NCBI RefSeq assembly: GCF_963678635.1
Contig: NC_087067.1
Coordinates: 20,766,596-20,830,595, forward strand
Origin: Symsagittifera roscoffensis
Lineage: Eukaryota > Xenacoelomorpha > Acoela > Convolutidae
DNA length: 64,000 nucleotides
Direction: 5' to 3'
Shown here piece by piece: positions 48,257 to 61,165 of this stretch (position 1 is its first letter; each line of letters starts with the position of its first letter). The notes beneath the pieces are model-generated. The model searched no databases and had not been told where the DNA came from. It saw only the letters and a program-made list of their open reading frames with translations. The position numbers and the translations under genes are program-made.

Positions 48257-49860
48257 CCTCAGTAATGCTTTGTGATGGTTTGTACATTTGCTTATTGAAT
48301 TTTTATTGGTTAAAAACTATTTTTTCTCACTGAATTGATATTTAGAGCTATAGTATTGGAGGAAAAGTCAGACAAAACATACAATTTAATCGAAATTGAC
48401 ATAAAAATTAACCAATTGTCAGTTTCCAGTTATTGCTTAAAGAATTACAGAAAAACTTATTTGATGACTGTCTTCATCTAAATTTAAGTAAAATTTTGTC
48501 TTATTAGGACAAAATCACGATCAAAAAAGAGTGTTGAAAACCTTACCGATTTTTTTTGAGTTTCAGTATTTTATAGGTTGTTTTCAATTTTTTGACATAA
48601 TTTGAGGTTTTGATTGGCTACATGAACCTGTTTGTACTGTTGAAAATTAAAATTTATGAATTTCTTTTTTCTAACTTTGATCATTAAAAATTTCATCTTT
48701 TGAGGGTATATTGATCAAAAATCTCAAAAAAAACGATGTATTAAGATAGGGAATAGCATTTAAAGTCATCAATTTTAAAAAAAAAGTTGCAATCATTTAG
48801 GAAGTTTTTTACAATAAAGTTTTGCGTGTTTTGCATTTGCATAAGAAAAAAGAAGTTCGATTTTCTATATGTTTTTCAAGAAATCATGAAAAGTTGCAGC
48901 ATGCAAAAATTTTTCTTAAAACATTTTGCATATTTGTTAAAAAGTCTTTACATTTTGTTGCAAATTGCAGTAATTTCCAAAACATTTTTTGCAGAGTTCT
49001 TAAAAAAAAACAAAAAAAATCTCGCAAATGAAGTAAGAAATTTCATCAACTATTATCGCATTTTCAAGAAAATTGTAACAAAATTTTCTGGCACTGTGGG
49101 CAATTAAAATTTATAAAAATTATTGCAAGTATATTGATCAAAAATCTCAGAAAAACAATGTATTATGATAAAGAATAGCACTCAAAGTCATCAATGGTGA
49201 TAATTTCTGAACAATAATTTAACCAAAGAAAAGTTTTTTAAAATATGAAAAAAGTTGCGTCCTGCAAAAAATTCTCAAAAATACGCAAATCTGTTCGAAA
49301 AAGACTAATTTTTTGCACTTTGTAAAAAAAATCACATACATTTTATCGCTGAAAAGCATTTGAAACGAAAACAAAAAAAATTGACAAGATTTGTTTGAAG
49401 AAATATTCAAAATTTAATAGAAAAATTGTTACGCTCGCTATTTACAGAGTCATAACCATCAACGAAACAATCGTTTCTTTTGAACAAATCAAATTTATAT
49501 TTTGAATTTCAAATTTTTCGAATTCTGTCTAAAAATGTGAGCCCAGAGTTTGCGTAGATGCAAATTTTTGAATAGAACTTGGAAAATGATTTTGAACTTG
49601 AGTTTCAGTATTTTATTGGTTGTTTTCAATTTTTTGACATAATTTGAGGTTTCGATTGGATACAAGAATTTTCAAAAAAAATACTAGACTCTAAATAGGG
49701 TGAAAACATTTTATGCTGATTGTTATAACAAAATCAACTAAAACTAATAAAAAGTTTTTCGAGTTTTTTTAACTAATAAATTCGAGTTTTTTCAAATTTC
49801 TTTGTTTTTTTTTGGAAGTTCATCAGAAATTCCAAAAAAACAAGATTCATCAAACTTTTA
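48257..49860. repeat. AT-rich spacer with 440-bp repeats and a partial minus-strand fragment
   Basis: TATTGATCAAAAAT-type words near 48,708 and 49,130. The start of the minus-strand fragment family is faintly seen near 49,500-49,580. No gene is supported. Confidence 0.45.
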
Positions 49861-50312
49861 AGTTGAAACACTATACAAAACTACAAAAGTGGTGGACAGA
49901 TGACGTTGATGGAGATTGTATCAGTTTTAATTTATAAAGAAACACAGAAAATTCAATAATTTTGTTAAAAAGATGGAGAGGAGGTTACAGAAAAGAAGAG
50001 TACTGCCAAGTTTATCTTCAATGTTTTTATTTAGAAGAGTTAACTCGATTGAGTGGTCGATCAGTAAAAACAAAACATTGGAGAGCCCTTGAAACCAAAA
50101 TTGGATATAAGGAACAATATTTCGGTTACTGTTTTGAGTTTGATACAAATACAAACTCTAGGTTTGTCCGAATATCTTTTAATCGATTATCCGGTTTTAA
50201 AAGACTTCCACTTGTTTATACTACAATATACCAAAAAAACAATAAAAAAAACAATTCGAAAAAATTTTGGTCGAAAATTCAAAATTTGAATTGGGTATCG
50301 AAAAAGTAATAT
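49861..50312 (+). pseudogene. WRGGY-family fragment, unit 3
   Basis: RWRGGYRKEEYCQVYLQCFY and ETKIGYKEQYFGYCFEFDTN. Same family as 52990-53535. Confidence 0.35.
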
Positions 50313-50459
50313 AAACCAGACAAAAAATCTAAATAATCTCATTTTGGTGTCAAATTTATATGTTAGTTATGCCAAAAAAGTTTAATTATTTTAGCTGATT
50401 GGGAAGTTTCATAATCTTTGGCAAGTTTTGTTCTGATCTAAAAAATATTTTAAAATCTG

Positions 50460-50870
50460 TGAACACTTCACTCTGACTGGTTACTATCGCAAAAATTACC
50501 TCTGAAGCAAGGCTCCATTCTGATTGGTTGATATCAAAAAGGATAAAAATTTCCTTATCAGTAATGCTCGATTCTGATTGGTTGATTTCAAAACTTTTGA
50601 AAACTCCATGGTTAGATTATTTGATTTTTGCATCTTGGCCAAATAGGATTCTTATTTTTTTTCACGTCAAAATCAATTGGTTAAAAAATTTGCTCTTTTT
50701 ATTTACTTTTAATATTTTTCGAATTTTTTTTAGATAAGTTTGGGACATTCTAAATTTCGCATTTATTCTCGAGTTTTTTCTTGAGGTGCCGTCACTGAAT
50801 AGAAACGAAACTGTCGCATGTCTTGAATGTGGCAGAGAACGCACACTTGTTAAACAAATCAAAAATAATC
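50460..50870 (+). pseudogene. ATTGG cluster and zinc-finger fragment, unit 3
   Basis: TGATTGGTTGATATC and TGATTGGTTGATTTC boxes lead to SLNRNETVACLECGRERT near 50,800. Bases 50,871-51,299 are AT-rich repeat without a gene. Confidence 0.4.
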
Positions 50871-51299
50871 TTGCAAATAAGGAAAATTTCCATTAACAAT
50901 TTTCACTTTGATCAATAAAAATTTCATCTTTTGCGGGTATATTGATCAAAAATCTCAGAAAAACAATTTATTATGATAACGAATAGCACTAAAATTCATC
51001 AATACTGATAATTTCTGAACAATAATTTAACAAAAGAAAAGTTTTTAAAAAATGAAAAAGTTGCGTCCTGCAAAAAATTTTCTCAAAAATACGCAAATCT
51101 GTTAGAAAAAGACTAATTTTTTGCATCATGTGAAAAAAATAACATACATTTAATCGCTGAAAAGCATTTGAATTGAAATAAAAAAAACTTTGACAAGATT
51201 TGTTTGAAGAAATATTCAAAAACTAATAGAAAAATTGTTACGCTCGCTATTTACAGAGTCATAACCATCAATGGAACAATAGTTTATTTTGAACAAATC

Positions 51300-51564
51300 A
51301 AATTCATATTTTGAGTTATAAGTTTTTTGAATTCTGTCTAAAAATGTGAGCCCAGAGTTTGCGTAGATTTCTTCTTCCGGAAGAACCGTTTCCTTGATAC
51401 GCTTGGTGTTTTTTCAGCTCCTTTCCATCATAAATTAAGCCAATCTCCGCAATTGGGCTGATTGAGTACTTCTCCTCTTGATGTGACAATACTTGAGTAG
51501 AATCTGTGTTTGTACAAAAATTAAATACAATCAATTTCTTGATACATGTTTTCATATTTGTCAA
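51300..51564 (-). pseudogene. Minus-strand protein fragment, unit 4
   Basis: NFCTNTDSTQVLSHQEEKYS followed by the IYDGKELKKHQAYQGNGSSG segment. Same family as 43543-43800. Confidence 0.35.
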
Positions 51565-52059
51565 GTCGCTGAAGAATTTGGCTAAAAGTTGTTCTCATTA
51601 AAATTATATGAAACTTGCAACTTCCCAAGAAACAGAAAAAATTACTAGTAGACACGCAAAAATCTTGGTTTACTATGTACTTTTTGTAAAAAATGTTGGA
51701 AACAGAAATAAATTATTATTATAATCTGAATAAAAGCTGGGAAGAGCTTGACACATAGCAGCTGCCATTGGGAAGAAGAATTATTGCAGAAAATGGCGGA
51801 TTTACATAGTAGTAATAACGCCTACGCAATTTCCATTTAGGGAAAAATCATACAAAACCTTCCACATTTGGTGCTACTTCTATATAGGGAAATCGCGATG
51901 ACTCATACGGCTAACTCCCATTTTCATTAAATCTCAAAATCATTTCTCTCATTTCTCCTTATCTGAGCAGTTTGTTCTTCAAAAAAAAATACTCAAGAAA
52001 ATCTCTTTGCTCTTCAAAAATGTCCTCAAAAATGTACTCAAGAAAAGAAAAAATTCTAC

Positions 52060-52496
52060 AAGGGGAAAATATACTTCGAACCGTGCTTTCAACAGTTAAA
52101 AATAAAATATTTGGAAGAAATTGAAAGTCTCTACAAGTCTATCTTTGTGAAAAAGAAACAGAAGCAATATCGGCAATCCGGAATACTGTTAATTACGATG
52201 CTGAAAACCTTGGGCTCGTACCTATATATGAAGCCAAATCTGGTAAAAAATCAACTATGGATCAAGAGCTCGACATCTATGATAGAGTATATGAAATAGC
52301 AACATACAACATGAGGAGGGTGTGTGTCACAATCAAGAAAAACAATGTGAACAAGCCACCCTACATTCAGATTCGACTCTTCACTTCAAAGGAAAATGAA
52401 GGCTTGAAGCAAGTTGCATATGTCAACTATACTTTGAATGAATTCAAAGAATTGTCCCAAAAGTTGGGACACTTTCTGTTTGTTGATAATTGTTAA
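52060..52496 (+). pseudogene. Possible PC4-like fragment, unit 4
   Basis: Same fragment as at 57690-58130, in copy 1 of the duplication. Confidence 0.4.
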
Positions 52497-52989
52497 CCTC
52501 AGTAATGCTTTGTGATGGTTTGTACATTTGCTTATTGAATTTTTATTGGTTAAAAACTGTTTTTTCTCACTGAATTGATATTTAGAGCTATAGTATTGGA
52601 GGAAAAGTCAGACAAAACATACAATTTAATCGAAATTGACATAAAAATTAACCAATTGTCAGTTTCCAGTTATTGCTTAAAGAATTACAGAAAAACTTAT
52701 TTGATTACTGTCTTCATCTAAATTTAAGTAAAATTTTGTCTTATTAGGACAAAATCACGAACAAAAAAGAGTGTTGAAGACCTTACCGATCTTTTTTGAG
52801 TTTCAGTATTTTATTGGTTGTTTTCAATTTTTTGACATAATTTGAGTTTTTGATTGGCTACATGAACTTTCAAAAAACAAACTAGACTCTAAATAAAGTG
52901 AAAACATTTTATGCTGATTGTTATAACAAAATCAACTAAAACTAATAAAACATTTCGAGTTTTTTCAAGTTTCTTTGTTTATTTTAGTA

Positions 52990-53535
52990 AGAAATATGTT
53001 TCTATCAGAATTGTTCTCAATGTCTGAAATGGAAATTCATCAGATTTTAAAGTTGAAATACTATACAAAACTACAAGAGTGGTGGACAGATGACGTTGAT
53101 GGAGATTGCATCAGTTTTAATTTGTAAAGAAACACAGAAAATTCAATAATTTTGTTAGAAAGATGGAGAGGAGGTTACAGAAAAGAAGAGTACTGCCAAG
53201 TTTATCATCAATGTTTTTATTTAGAAGAGTTAACTCGATTGAGTGGTCGATCAGTAAAAACAAAACATTGGAGAGCCTGTGAAACCAAAACTGGATATAA
53301 GGAACATTATTTCGGTTACTGTTTTGAGTTTGATACAAATACAAAGTCTAGGTTTGTCCGAAAATCTTTTAATCGATTATCCGGTTTTAAAAGACTTCCA
53401 GTTGTTTATACTACAATATACCAAAAAAATGTATATCCTGGCAATTTTTTTTTTCACTGCTTAGAAAAAGAACAAATCAAAAAAATTTTGGTCGAAAATT
53501 CAAAATTTGAATTGGGTATCGAAAAAGTAATATAA
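52990..53535 (+). pseudogene. WRGGY-family fragment, unit 4 (unrecognised)
   Basis: A short open stretch (SEMEIHQILKLKYYTKLQEW, then WTDDVDGD) is followed by a 127-codon one (RWRGGYRKEEYCQVYHQCFY, VKTKHWRACETKTGYKEHYF, CFEFDTNTKSRFVRKSFNRL). It is rich in Tyr, Phe, Lys and Arg, with an alternating pattern suggesting beta strands. I recognise no known domain. It always lies between the PC4-like and zinc-finger fragments on the same strand, so all three likely derive from one element. Confidence 0.4.
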
Positions 53536-53989
53536 ACCAGACAAGAAATCTAATAAATCTCAATTTGGTGTCAAATTTATATGTTAGTTATATCAAAAAA
53601 ATTCAATAAACTTAGCTGATTGGGAAGTTTCATAATCTTTGGCAAGTTTTGTTCTGATCTAAAAAAAAATATTTTAAAATCTGTGAACACTTCACTCTGA
53701 CTGGTTACTATCGCAAAAATTACCTATGAAGCAAGGCTCGATTTTGATTGGTTGATCTCAAAAAGGATAAAAATTTCCTTATCAGTAATGCTGGATTCTG
53801 ATTGGTTGATGTCAAAACTTTTGAAAACTCCATGATTAGATTATTTGATTTTTGCATCTTGGCCAAATAGGATGATATCCATTCTTATTTTTTTTCACGT
53901 TAAAATCAATTGGTTAAGAAATTTGCTCATTTTATTTAATTTTAATATTTTTTGTAGTTTTTTTAGAAAAATTTGGGACATTCTAAATT

Positions 53990-54228
53990 TCTCATTGATT
54001 CTCGAGATCTTTCTTGAGGTGCCGTCACTGAATCGAAACGAAACAGTCGCATGTCTTGAATGTGGCAGAGAATGCACACGTATAGAGGCGTCAAGACATC
54101 GTAGAACCTGCGGTGTTTTAAAGTGTTCTAACTGTAACTTTTGTAGTTATAGCAGCGAGGAACTCACTAATCATTTTGAGAAGAAGCATTCTTCTTGTCA
54201 ACATAATGTTAAAATATGTGCTCAGTAG
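53990..54228 (+). pseudogene. Zinc-finger fragment, unit 4 (longest version)
   Basis: EVPSLNRNETVACLECGREC continues to SRHRRTCGVLKCSNCNFCSY and ELTNHFEKKHSSC. This gives one CxxC...H...C and one CxxC...H...H finger. The spacing and the basic SRHRRTC segment resemble the fragment at 36660-36995 and, from memory, Maverick/Polinton polymerase N-termini. A stop follows at ICAQ. Confidence 0.4.
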
Positions 54229-54639
54229 TCTCCAAACATACTCCTAGAGAAGGTAAAGTTAATATTTTTTAAATTAAAAACATAGAAATTGCTTTAAATA
54301 TTAATTTCTACTGAATCTGAAAATTCTAACTAGTTATGATACATTTGAAAAACTCTAGTGAAAAATTATAGTTTGCTTATCACAATTCATGATCTATCAT
54401 TCAATTTTTATTCAAAAATTCTGATTGATGATGAAACCAGAAACAATCGAGTTCAAATTGTCCTGAAACTTTCAATGGAAATAGATCCGAAAATCTTTAT
54501 TCTACAGTTAAAACTCCATTGGTTGCAAGCTTGCGGAGATTTTGTTGCGATAAATTTGTAAAAGTATACAACATTCGCTAATAAGCGGTTAAGAATTTGT
54601 TTAAGAAATGTAAAAAACTGGATATTATCAAAACTTGAG

Positions 54640-55120
54640 TCAAATTAAAATACAACTTGGGCTTTATTTTAAACTCTGCACAGAATGAAACAACGATCTT
54701 TTACAACTAGATCAGTTGCGACAAAACACTAACCAAAAGCTGAGATTTCAGCAATTTTTTTCCCAAGTTTTTTTAATTTTTTTAATTTTGCCTGAAAATT
54801 TGATTTTTTTCAAAGTTTCAGTAGTTTTGAAGCTATTATGATCTTTCCCACTGGTATTCAAAATTATATATAACCTGGTTCTGAGCTCGAATTTAAATTT
54901 TTTGAGTGAAAAATAAGGAAAAATTCAAATACACATCTTTTTTTTTCAAAATTTTGTATCATTGTCTCAACATGATTCCACTTAAAATTTAACTTGAACC
55001 AAATTTCAAACTCTGCGATGTAACAATTAAATTTTACAATTAGATCAGACGCGACAAAATACTAACCAAAATCCTTGTTTTTTTTGAGCTTTTAGTAGGT
55101 TTCAGCATAATTTCAGGTAT
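54640..55120. repeat. Degenerate direct repeat, period about 340 bp
   Basis: The words AAACTCTGC and GCGACAAAA(C/T)ACTAACCAAAA recur at about 54,672-54,735 and 55,010-55,075. The same repeat occurs in copy 2 (60,300-60,720) and beyond the duplication (63,640-63,735). No coding content. Bases 54,229-54,639 and 55,121-55,573 hold no gene I can support. Confidence 0.5.
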
Positions 55121-55573
55121 TTGTTTGAAAAAGTAAGAATATCTAATACATTAGGTTGAATTATAACGAATCTTATCGTGTTTTGAAGTTTTTTGGAAAG
55201 CTTATGATAAAAAAATCCAAGTTTTTGACCAAAAACTCTTACCACTAAATTACCATGAACCAAAACACTAATGATATAACCTTCATTCCACAAATTACAC
55301 GTAATTAACTAGTGATGTTTACAAATTAGATAACACGCGCCAAGTTTTTTGCGAAAAAACTGGATACTTCCACACAAAATCCAAAAAATATAGTTTTTCT
55401 TACCATTCTCTCACCATCACACAAACCACAAAACCCTAGCATTGGTTTTCCCTATCCTAATACGTTGTAGACTCTTTACCCAATTTTAATACATAGCTTG
55501 GTGACCGGATGCTCTATTCCCTATCTTAAAACATGGGGGTCACCAGGGGCCCCCCACTTAACCTCCAACATCT

Positions 55574-57668
55574 TCAACTAATGTGGATTCCTGCGTCTGA
55601 AGTTGTTCTGGCATAGATAGCTACTCCATAAGCCAACTCGGATGCATCGCAGAAGAGATGAAGATCGACTTGTTGAAAGCTGTCCTTGGCCAAGTAACGA
55701 GGTTCTAGCAGGGAAGAAAAAAGTTTCAAGCTAGCCATCCAGTGTTGGAATTGGTTCGCTATAAGTGCGTCAACTTCGTCACCCCATTCCAAATCCCGAT
55801 CCCAATTTTTTTGGAATAGTATCTTCGGACTCATAGTTACAGGGTTCACTAGTCCGAGGGGATCAAAAACTCGCCCCAAAAAGCTTACTATCACCCGGCG
55901 AGTGATTGTAGATGTTCGAATGCTCTCGGGCAAATCTAATGAGATGCTCTGAATCATTGTAGATGAGTTTCTGTGGGTTTTCTTTTCTTTTTAGCGCAAT
56001 TTAGGTGACCAGAGGATGCTGGGTGGAGCCCGTTTTATGTTTTCTATGAAGTGAACAATTTTGGGTGAATTTCTTGATGTTTTTTGTCAAAACTTCCGTC
56101 GAAATTGATCTTATTATGACTCCTGTGAAAACAGCTTGATTTTTGCAAAAAGTTTTTGTAGGAGGCATCTAGATGATTCCTGTCATGGGAAAAGCCTGTG
56201 AAATGTGCTGATAGCCGGTTTGCTCTCAATTTTTGATTTTTTTGGTAAAAAAAAACTAGGTCCTTAAATGGCCATTTTTTGGTTAAATTGACCTCAAAAG
56301 ATGAAAATTTTTTATTGACTCAGTTTCATTTGTAGTCGCGTTTAAACAATCATGGTAAATGCAACTGTCAAGGTTTGGTTGCACTTTGTTTTCTTTTTCA
56401 GCCTTTTTCAAGCGTCTGGAGTTGACCAGAGTGTGATTTGAGACCTCGTGAAATCTTTTTTTTTATTTGATCATTGGCAAAAATTTATGCGAATCATTGG
56501 GCATCTGCTGGGTTCCGAACGCACCAGGTCCTGGTTTCCAGAGGTTTCTCTTTTCTCGTTATCTGGGGGGCTGCACTCGGCCACATTTTGACTTTTTCGG
56601 CAACAACTGGAATTGCTTCAAAATCAACAACCGAGATTTTTGCTGGCTTGATGAGGTTTGCGGTGCCTTGGGGCATGCCTATAGGCTTCACTGAGTCCAA
56701 TTTATCCATACACCGGTACAGGAAACAATCAGAAACTGGATGCCAAATTTCGACACTGTGGTCATAATCTGCTAAAAATAACTCTTTGTTTTCCTGCAAT
56801 TCGTCGGGTATATCGCTCATGACAAGCTTGCTGTTGAGAGATTACTTCCAAATATGCATGCAGGCTTTATCCAGAGCGTCCGTGAGACTCTGGCGCAATC
56901 TGATGTCTTGTTCCTCAGTATCTGCACCACCAATTTACTCGTCCACGTAGAAGGACAAGGACTCACGAAATCCTAGCTTTGTCTGTTCATCTTTTGTTGT
57001 GCCGGCGGTGTGTAACAAGACTCGTATGGCGTGATAGCTACTTGAAGCTATACCGTAGATGGCACAGGTCATCGGGTACTTCTCAATTGAATCTTCTTCT
57101 TCTCTTGTCCAGTAGAGCTGATGTAGATTTCTGTCTTTAGGGAATAGTTCTATTTGCCTATACATCTTGGTGATGTCACCAGATAGTGCAATTTTGTAGA
57201 ATCGGAACCGGACAAGGTTGTGAAAGAGGTCTGGCCGTTTCTTGGGACCAACCAGTAGACAATCGTTCAACGACTTTCCATTCGAAATTGGAGCTGATCC
57301 TTTGAAAACAGCTCTGTCTTTTGTTGTTGTTGAGTCCGACTTCCAAACTGCATGATGAGGCATGATGAAGTATTTCTCGCCTGACAGAAATTGATCTGAC
57401 ACAGGTATTATCTCGGTACGGCCAGTGTCAATCATCTCTTGGAAGAAGTCGTTGTTTATCCTTCCATTAGAAATGAATTGCCGGAAAGCTTTGCGTGCTT
57501 AGTGACCAATATCGGGCAAGCATACATGGTTGATTTATTATATGTCATAGATCCCCTGTGATTTGCTGATTGCAATCTCACCGTAGCTTCTCCGTCTGGT
57601 TGAGATGTCTTAATTTGATCGAAATGTCGGAGATACTAAAGTTCGTTGGATTAGTGTTGGGATTCTGG
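55574..57668 (-). mobile_element. BEL/Pao retroelement relic, copy 1
   Basis: On the minus strand it has a reverse-transcriptase start region (YFIMPHHAVWKSDSTTTKDR, LSGDITKMYRQIELF, up to SFYVDE), a middle piece (MSDIPDELQENKELFLADYD) and the post-RT segment typical of Pao elements (RRVIVSFLGRVFDPLGLVNP, HLFCDASELAYGVAIYAR). Integrase and LTRs are not seen. It is a broken fossil with several breaks, truncated at both ends, the right one by the duplication junction. Confidence 0.8.
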
Positions 57669-57689
57669 TACTCAAGAAAAGAAAAAATT

Positions 57690-58130
57690 CTACAAGGGGA
57701 AAATATACTTCGAACCGTGCTTTCAACAGTTGAAAATAAAATATTTGGAAGAAATTGAAAGTCTCTACAAGTCTATCTTTGTAAAAAAGAAACAGAAGCA
57801 ATATCGGCAATCCGGAATACTGTTAATTACGATGCTGAAAACCTTGGGCTCGTACCTATATATGAAGCCAAATCTGGTAAAAAATCAGCTATGGATCAAG
57901 AGCTCGACATCTATGATAGAGTATATGAAATAGCAACATACAACATGAGGAGGGTGTGTGTCACAATCAAGAAAAACAATGTGAACAAGCCACCCTACAT
58001 TCTGATTCGACTCTTTACTTCAAAGGAAAATGAAGGCTTGAAGCAAGTTGCATATGTCAACTATACTTTGAATGAATTCAAAGAACTGTCCCAAAAGTTG
58101 GGACACTTTCTGTTTGTTGATAATTGTTAA
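57690..58130 (+). pseudogene. Possible PC4-like fragment, unit 5
   Basis: The last 79 codons (57891-58130) read MDQELDIYDRVYEIATYNMR and go on to IRLFTSKENEGLKQVAYVNY, then FKELSQKLGHF. The pattern of a strand (IRLF), a polar turn, a short strand (VAYVNYTL) and a helix (EFKELSQKL) resembles the DNA-binding fold of the transcription coactivator PC4/p15. This is a fold-level guess only. Five partial copies occur in the right half, the last three almost identical. Confidence 0.4.
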
Positions 58131-58624
58131 CCTCAGTAACGCTTTGTGATGTTTTGTACATTTGCTTATTGAAATTTTGTTGGTTAAAAACTATTTATTC
58201 TCACTGAATTGATATTTAGAGCTATAGTATTGGAGGAAAAATCAGACAAAACATACATTTTAATCGAAATTGACATAAAAATTAACCAATTATTAGTTTC
58301 CAGTTATTGCTTAAGAAATTACAGAAAAACTTATTTGATTACTGTCTTCATCTAAATTTAAGTAAAATTTTTCTCTGATTTGGACAAAATCACGAACAAA
58401 AAAGAGTGTTGAAAACCTTACCGATCTTTTTTGAGTTTCAGTTTTTTATTGGTTGTTTTCAATTTTTTGACATAATTTGAGGTTTTGATTGGCTACATGA
58501 TCTTTCAAAAAACAAACTAGACTCTAAATAAAGTGAAAACATTTTATGCTGATTGTTATAACAAAATCAACTAAAACTAATAAAACATTTCGAGTTTTTT
58601 CAAGTTTCTTTGTTTATTTCAGTA
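58131..58624. repeat. AT-rich spacer of the unit
   Basis: Matches 52,497-52,989 (copy 1) and 48,257-48,620. Nothing beyond ATTGG-like words (TTTTATTGGTTG, TTGATTGGCTAC). Confidence 0.4.
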
Positions 58625-59179
58625 AGAAATATGTTTCTATCAGAATTGTTCTCAATGTCTGAAATGGAAATTCATCAGACTTTAAAGTTGAAATACTATA
58701 CAAAACTACAAGAGTGGTAGACAGATGACGTTGATGGAGATTGTATCAGTTTTAATTTGTAAAGAAACACAGAAAATTCAATAATTTTGTTAGAAAGATG
58801 GAGAGGAGGTTACAGAAAAGAAGAGTACTGCCAAGTTTATCATCAATGTTTTTATTTAGAAAAGTTAACTCGATTGAGTGGTCGATCAGTAAAAACAAAA
58901 CATTGGAGAGCCTGTGAAACCAAAATTGGATATAAGGAACATTATTTCGGTTACTGTTTTGAGTTTGATACAAATACAAAGTATAGGTTTGTCCGAATAT
59001 CTTTTAATCGATTATCCGGTTTTAAAAGACTTCCAGTTGTTTATACTACAATATACCAAAAAAACAATAAAAATTTATATCCTGGAAATTTCTTTTTTCA
59101 CTGCTTAGAAAACGAACAAATCGAAAAAATTTTTGTCGAAAATTCAAAATTTGAATTGGGTATCGAAAAAGTAATATAA
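58625..59179 (+). pseudogene. WRGGY-family fragment, unit 5
   Basis: Copy-2 version of 52990-53535, with the same two open stretches. Confidence 0.4.
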
Positions 59180-59629
59180 ACCAGACAAGAAATCTAATTA
59201 ATCTCATTTTGGTGTCAAATTTGTATGTTAGTTCTGTCAAAAAAATTCAATAATCTTAGCTGATTCGGAAGTTTCATAATCTTTGGCAAGTTTTGTTCTG
59301 ATCTAAAAAAATTATTTTAAAATCTGTGAACACTTCACTCTGACTGGTTACTATCACAAAAATTACCTATGAAGCAAGGCTCGATTCTGATTGGTTGAAA
59401 TCAAAAAGGATAAAAATTTCCTTATCAGTAATGCTCGATTCTGATTGGTTGATGTCAAAACTTTTGAAAATTCCATGGTTAGATTATTTGATTTTTGCAT
59501 CTTGGCCAAATAGGATGATATTCATTCCTATTTTTTTCACGTTAAAATCAATTGGTTAAGAAATTTGCTCATTTTATTTACTTTTAATATTTTTTGTAGT
59601 TTTTTTGAAAATTTGGGGACATTCTAAAA

Positions 59630-59869
59630 TTCGCATTTATTCTCGAGATCTTTCTTGAGGTGCCGTCACTGAATCGAAACGAAACAGTCGCATGTCTTGA
59701 ATGTGGCAGAGAATGCACACATATAGAGGCGTCAAGACATCGTAGAACCTGCGGTGTTTTAAAGTGTTCTAAATCTAACTTTTGTAGTTATAGCAGCGAG
59801 GAACTCACTAATCATTTTGAGAAGAAGCATTCTTCTTGTCAACATAATGTTAAAATATGTGCTCAGTAG
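59630..59869 (+). pseudogene. Zinc-finger fragment, unit 5
   Basis: Copy-2 version of 53990-54228, preceded by the same ATTGG cluster (59,380-59,460). Confidence 0.4.
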
Positions 59870-60279
59870 TCTCCAAACACACTCCTAGAGAAGGTAAAGT
59901 TAATATTTTTTTAATTAAAAACATAGAAATTGCTTTGAATATAATTTCTACTGAATCTGAAAAATCTATACAGTTATGATACATTTGAAAATTTCTAGTG
60001 AAAAATTGTAGTTTGTTTATCACAATTCATGATCTATCATTCAATTTTTATTCAAAAATTCTGATTGATGATGAAACCAGAAACAATCGAGTTCAAATTG
60101 TCGTGAAACTTTCAATGGAAATAGATCCGAAAATCTTTAATCTACAGTTGAAACTCCATTGGTAGCAAGCTTGTGGAGATTTTGTTGCAAAAAATTTGTA
60201 AAAGTACATAACATTCGCTAACAAGCGGTTAAGAATTTGTTTAAGAAATTTAAAAAACTGGATATTATCAAAAATTGAG

Positions 60280-60760
60280 TCAAATTAAAATACAACTTGG
60301 GCTTTATTTTAAACTCTGCACAGAATGAAACAACGATCTTTTACAACTAGATCAGTTGCGACAAAACACTAACCAAAAGCTGAGATTTCAGCAATTTTTT
60401 TCCCGAATTTTTTTAATTTTTGCAATTTTGCCTGAAAATTTGATTTTTTTCAAAGTTTCAGTAGGTTCGAAGCTATTATGATCTTTCTCGCTGGTATTCA
60501 AAATTATATATAACCTGGTTCTGAGCTCAAATTTAAATTTTTTGAGTGAAAAATAAGGAAAAATTCATATACATATCTTTTTTTTTCAAAATTTTGTATC
60601 ATTGTCTCAACATGATTCCACTTAAAATTCAATTTGAACCAAATTTCAAACTCTGCGATGTAACAATGAAATTTTACAATTAGATCAGATGCGACAAAAT
60701 ACTAACCAAAATCCTTGTTTTTTTCGAGCTTTTAGTAGGTTTGAGCATAATTTCAGGTAG
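60280..60760. repeat. Degenerate direct repeat, copy-2 version
   Basis: Counterpart of 54,640-55,120. Bases 60,761-61,165 hold AT-rich sequence without a supported gene. Confidence 0.5.
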
Positions 60761-61165
60761 TTGTTTAAAAAAGTAAGAATATCTAATACATTAGGTTGAA
60801 TTATAACAAATCTTATCGCGTTTTGAAGTTTTTTGGAAAACTTATGATAAAAAAATCCAAGTTTTTGTCCAAAAACTCTTACCACTAAATTACCATGAAC
60901 CAAAACACTAATGATATAACCTTCATTCCACAAATTACACGTAATTAACTAGTGATGTTTACAATTTAGATAACACGCGCCAAGTTTTTTGCGAAAAAAC
61001 TGGACACTTCCACACAAAATCCAAAAAATATAGTTTTTCTTACCATTCTCTCACCATCACAGAAACCACAAAACCCTAGCATTGGTTTTCCCTATCCTAA
61101 TACGTTGTAGACTCTTTACCCAATTTTAATACATAGCTTGGTGACCGGATGTTCTATTCCCTATC

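Larger units (their letters stand above)
52035..57668. repeat. Tandem duplication, copy 1 (5.63 kb)
   Basis: Runs from TACTCAAGAAAAG to TTGGGATTCTGG. Landmarks recur about 5,635 bp to the right: the PC4-like ORF 52257/57891 and the WRGGY fragment 53117/58752. Identity by eye is about 96-98%. At 57,668 the BEL/Pao relic passes abruptly into the start of copy 2. Confidence 0.85.
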
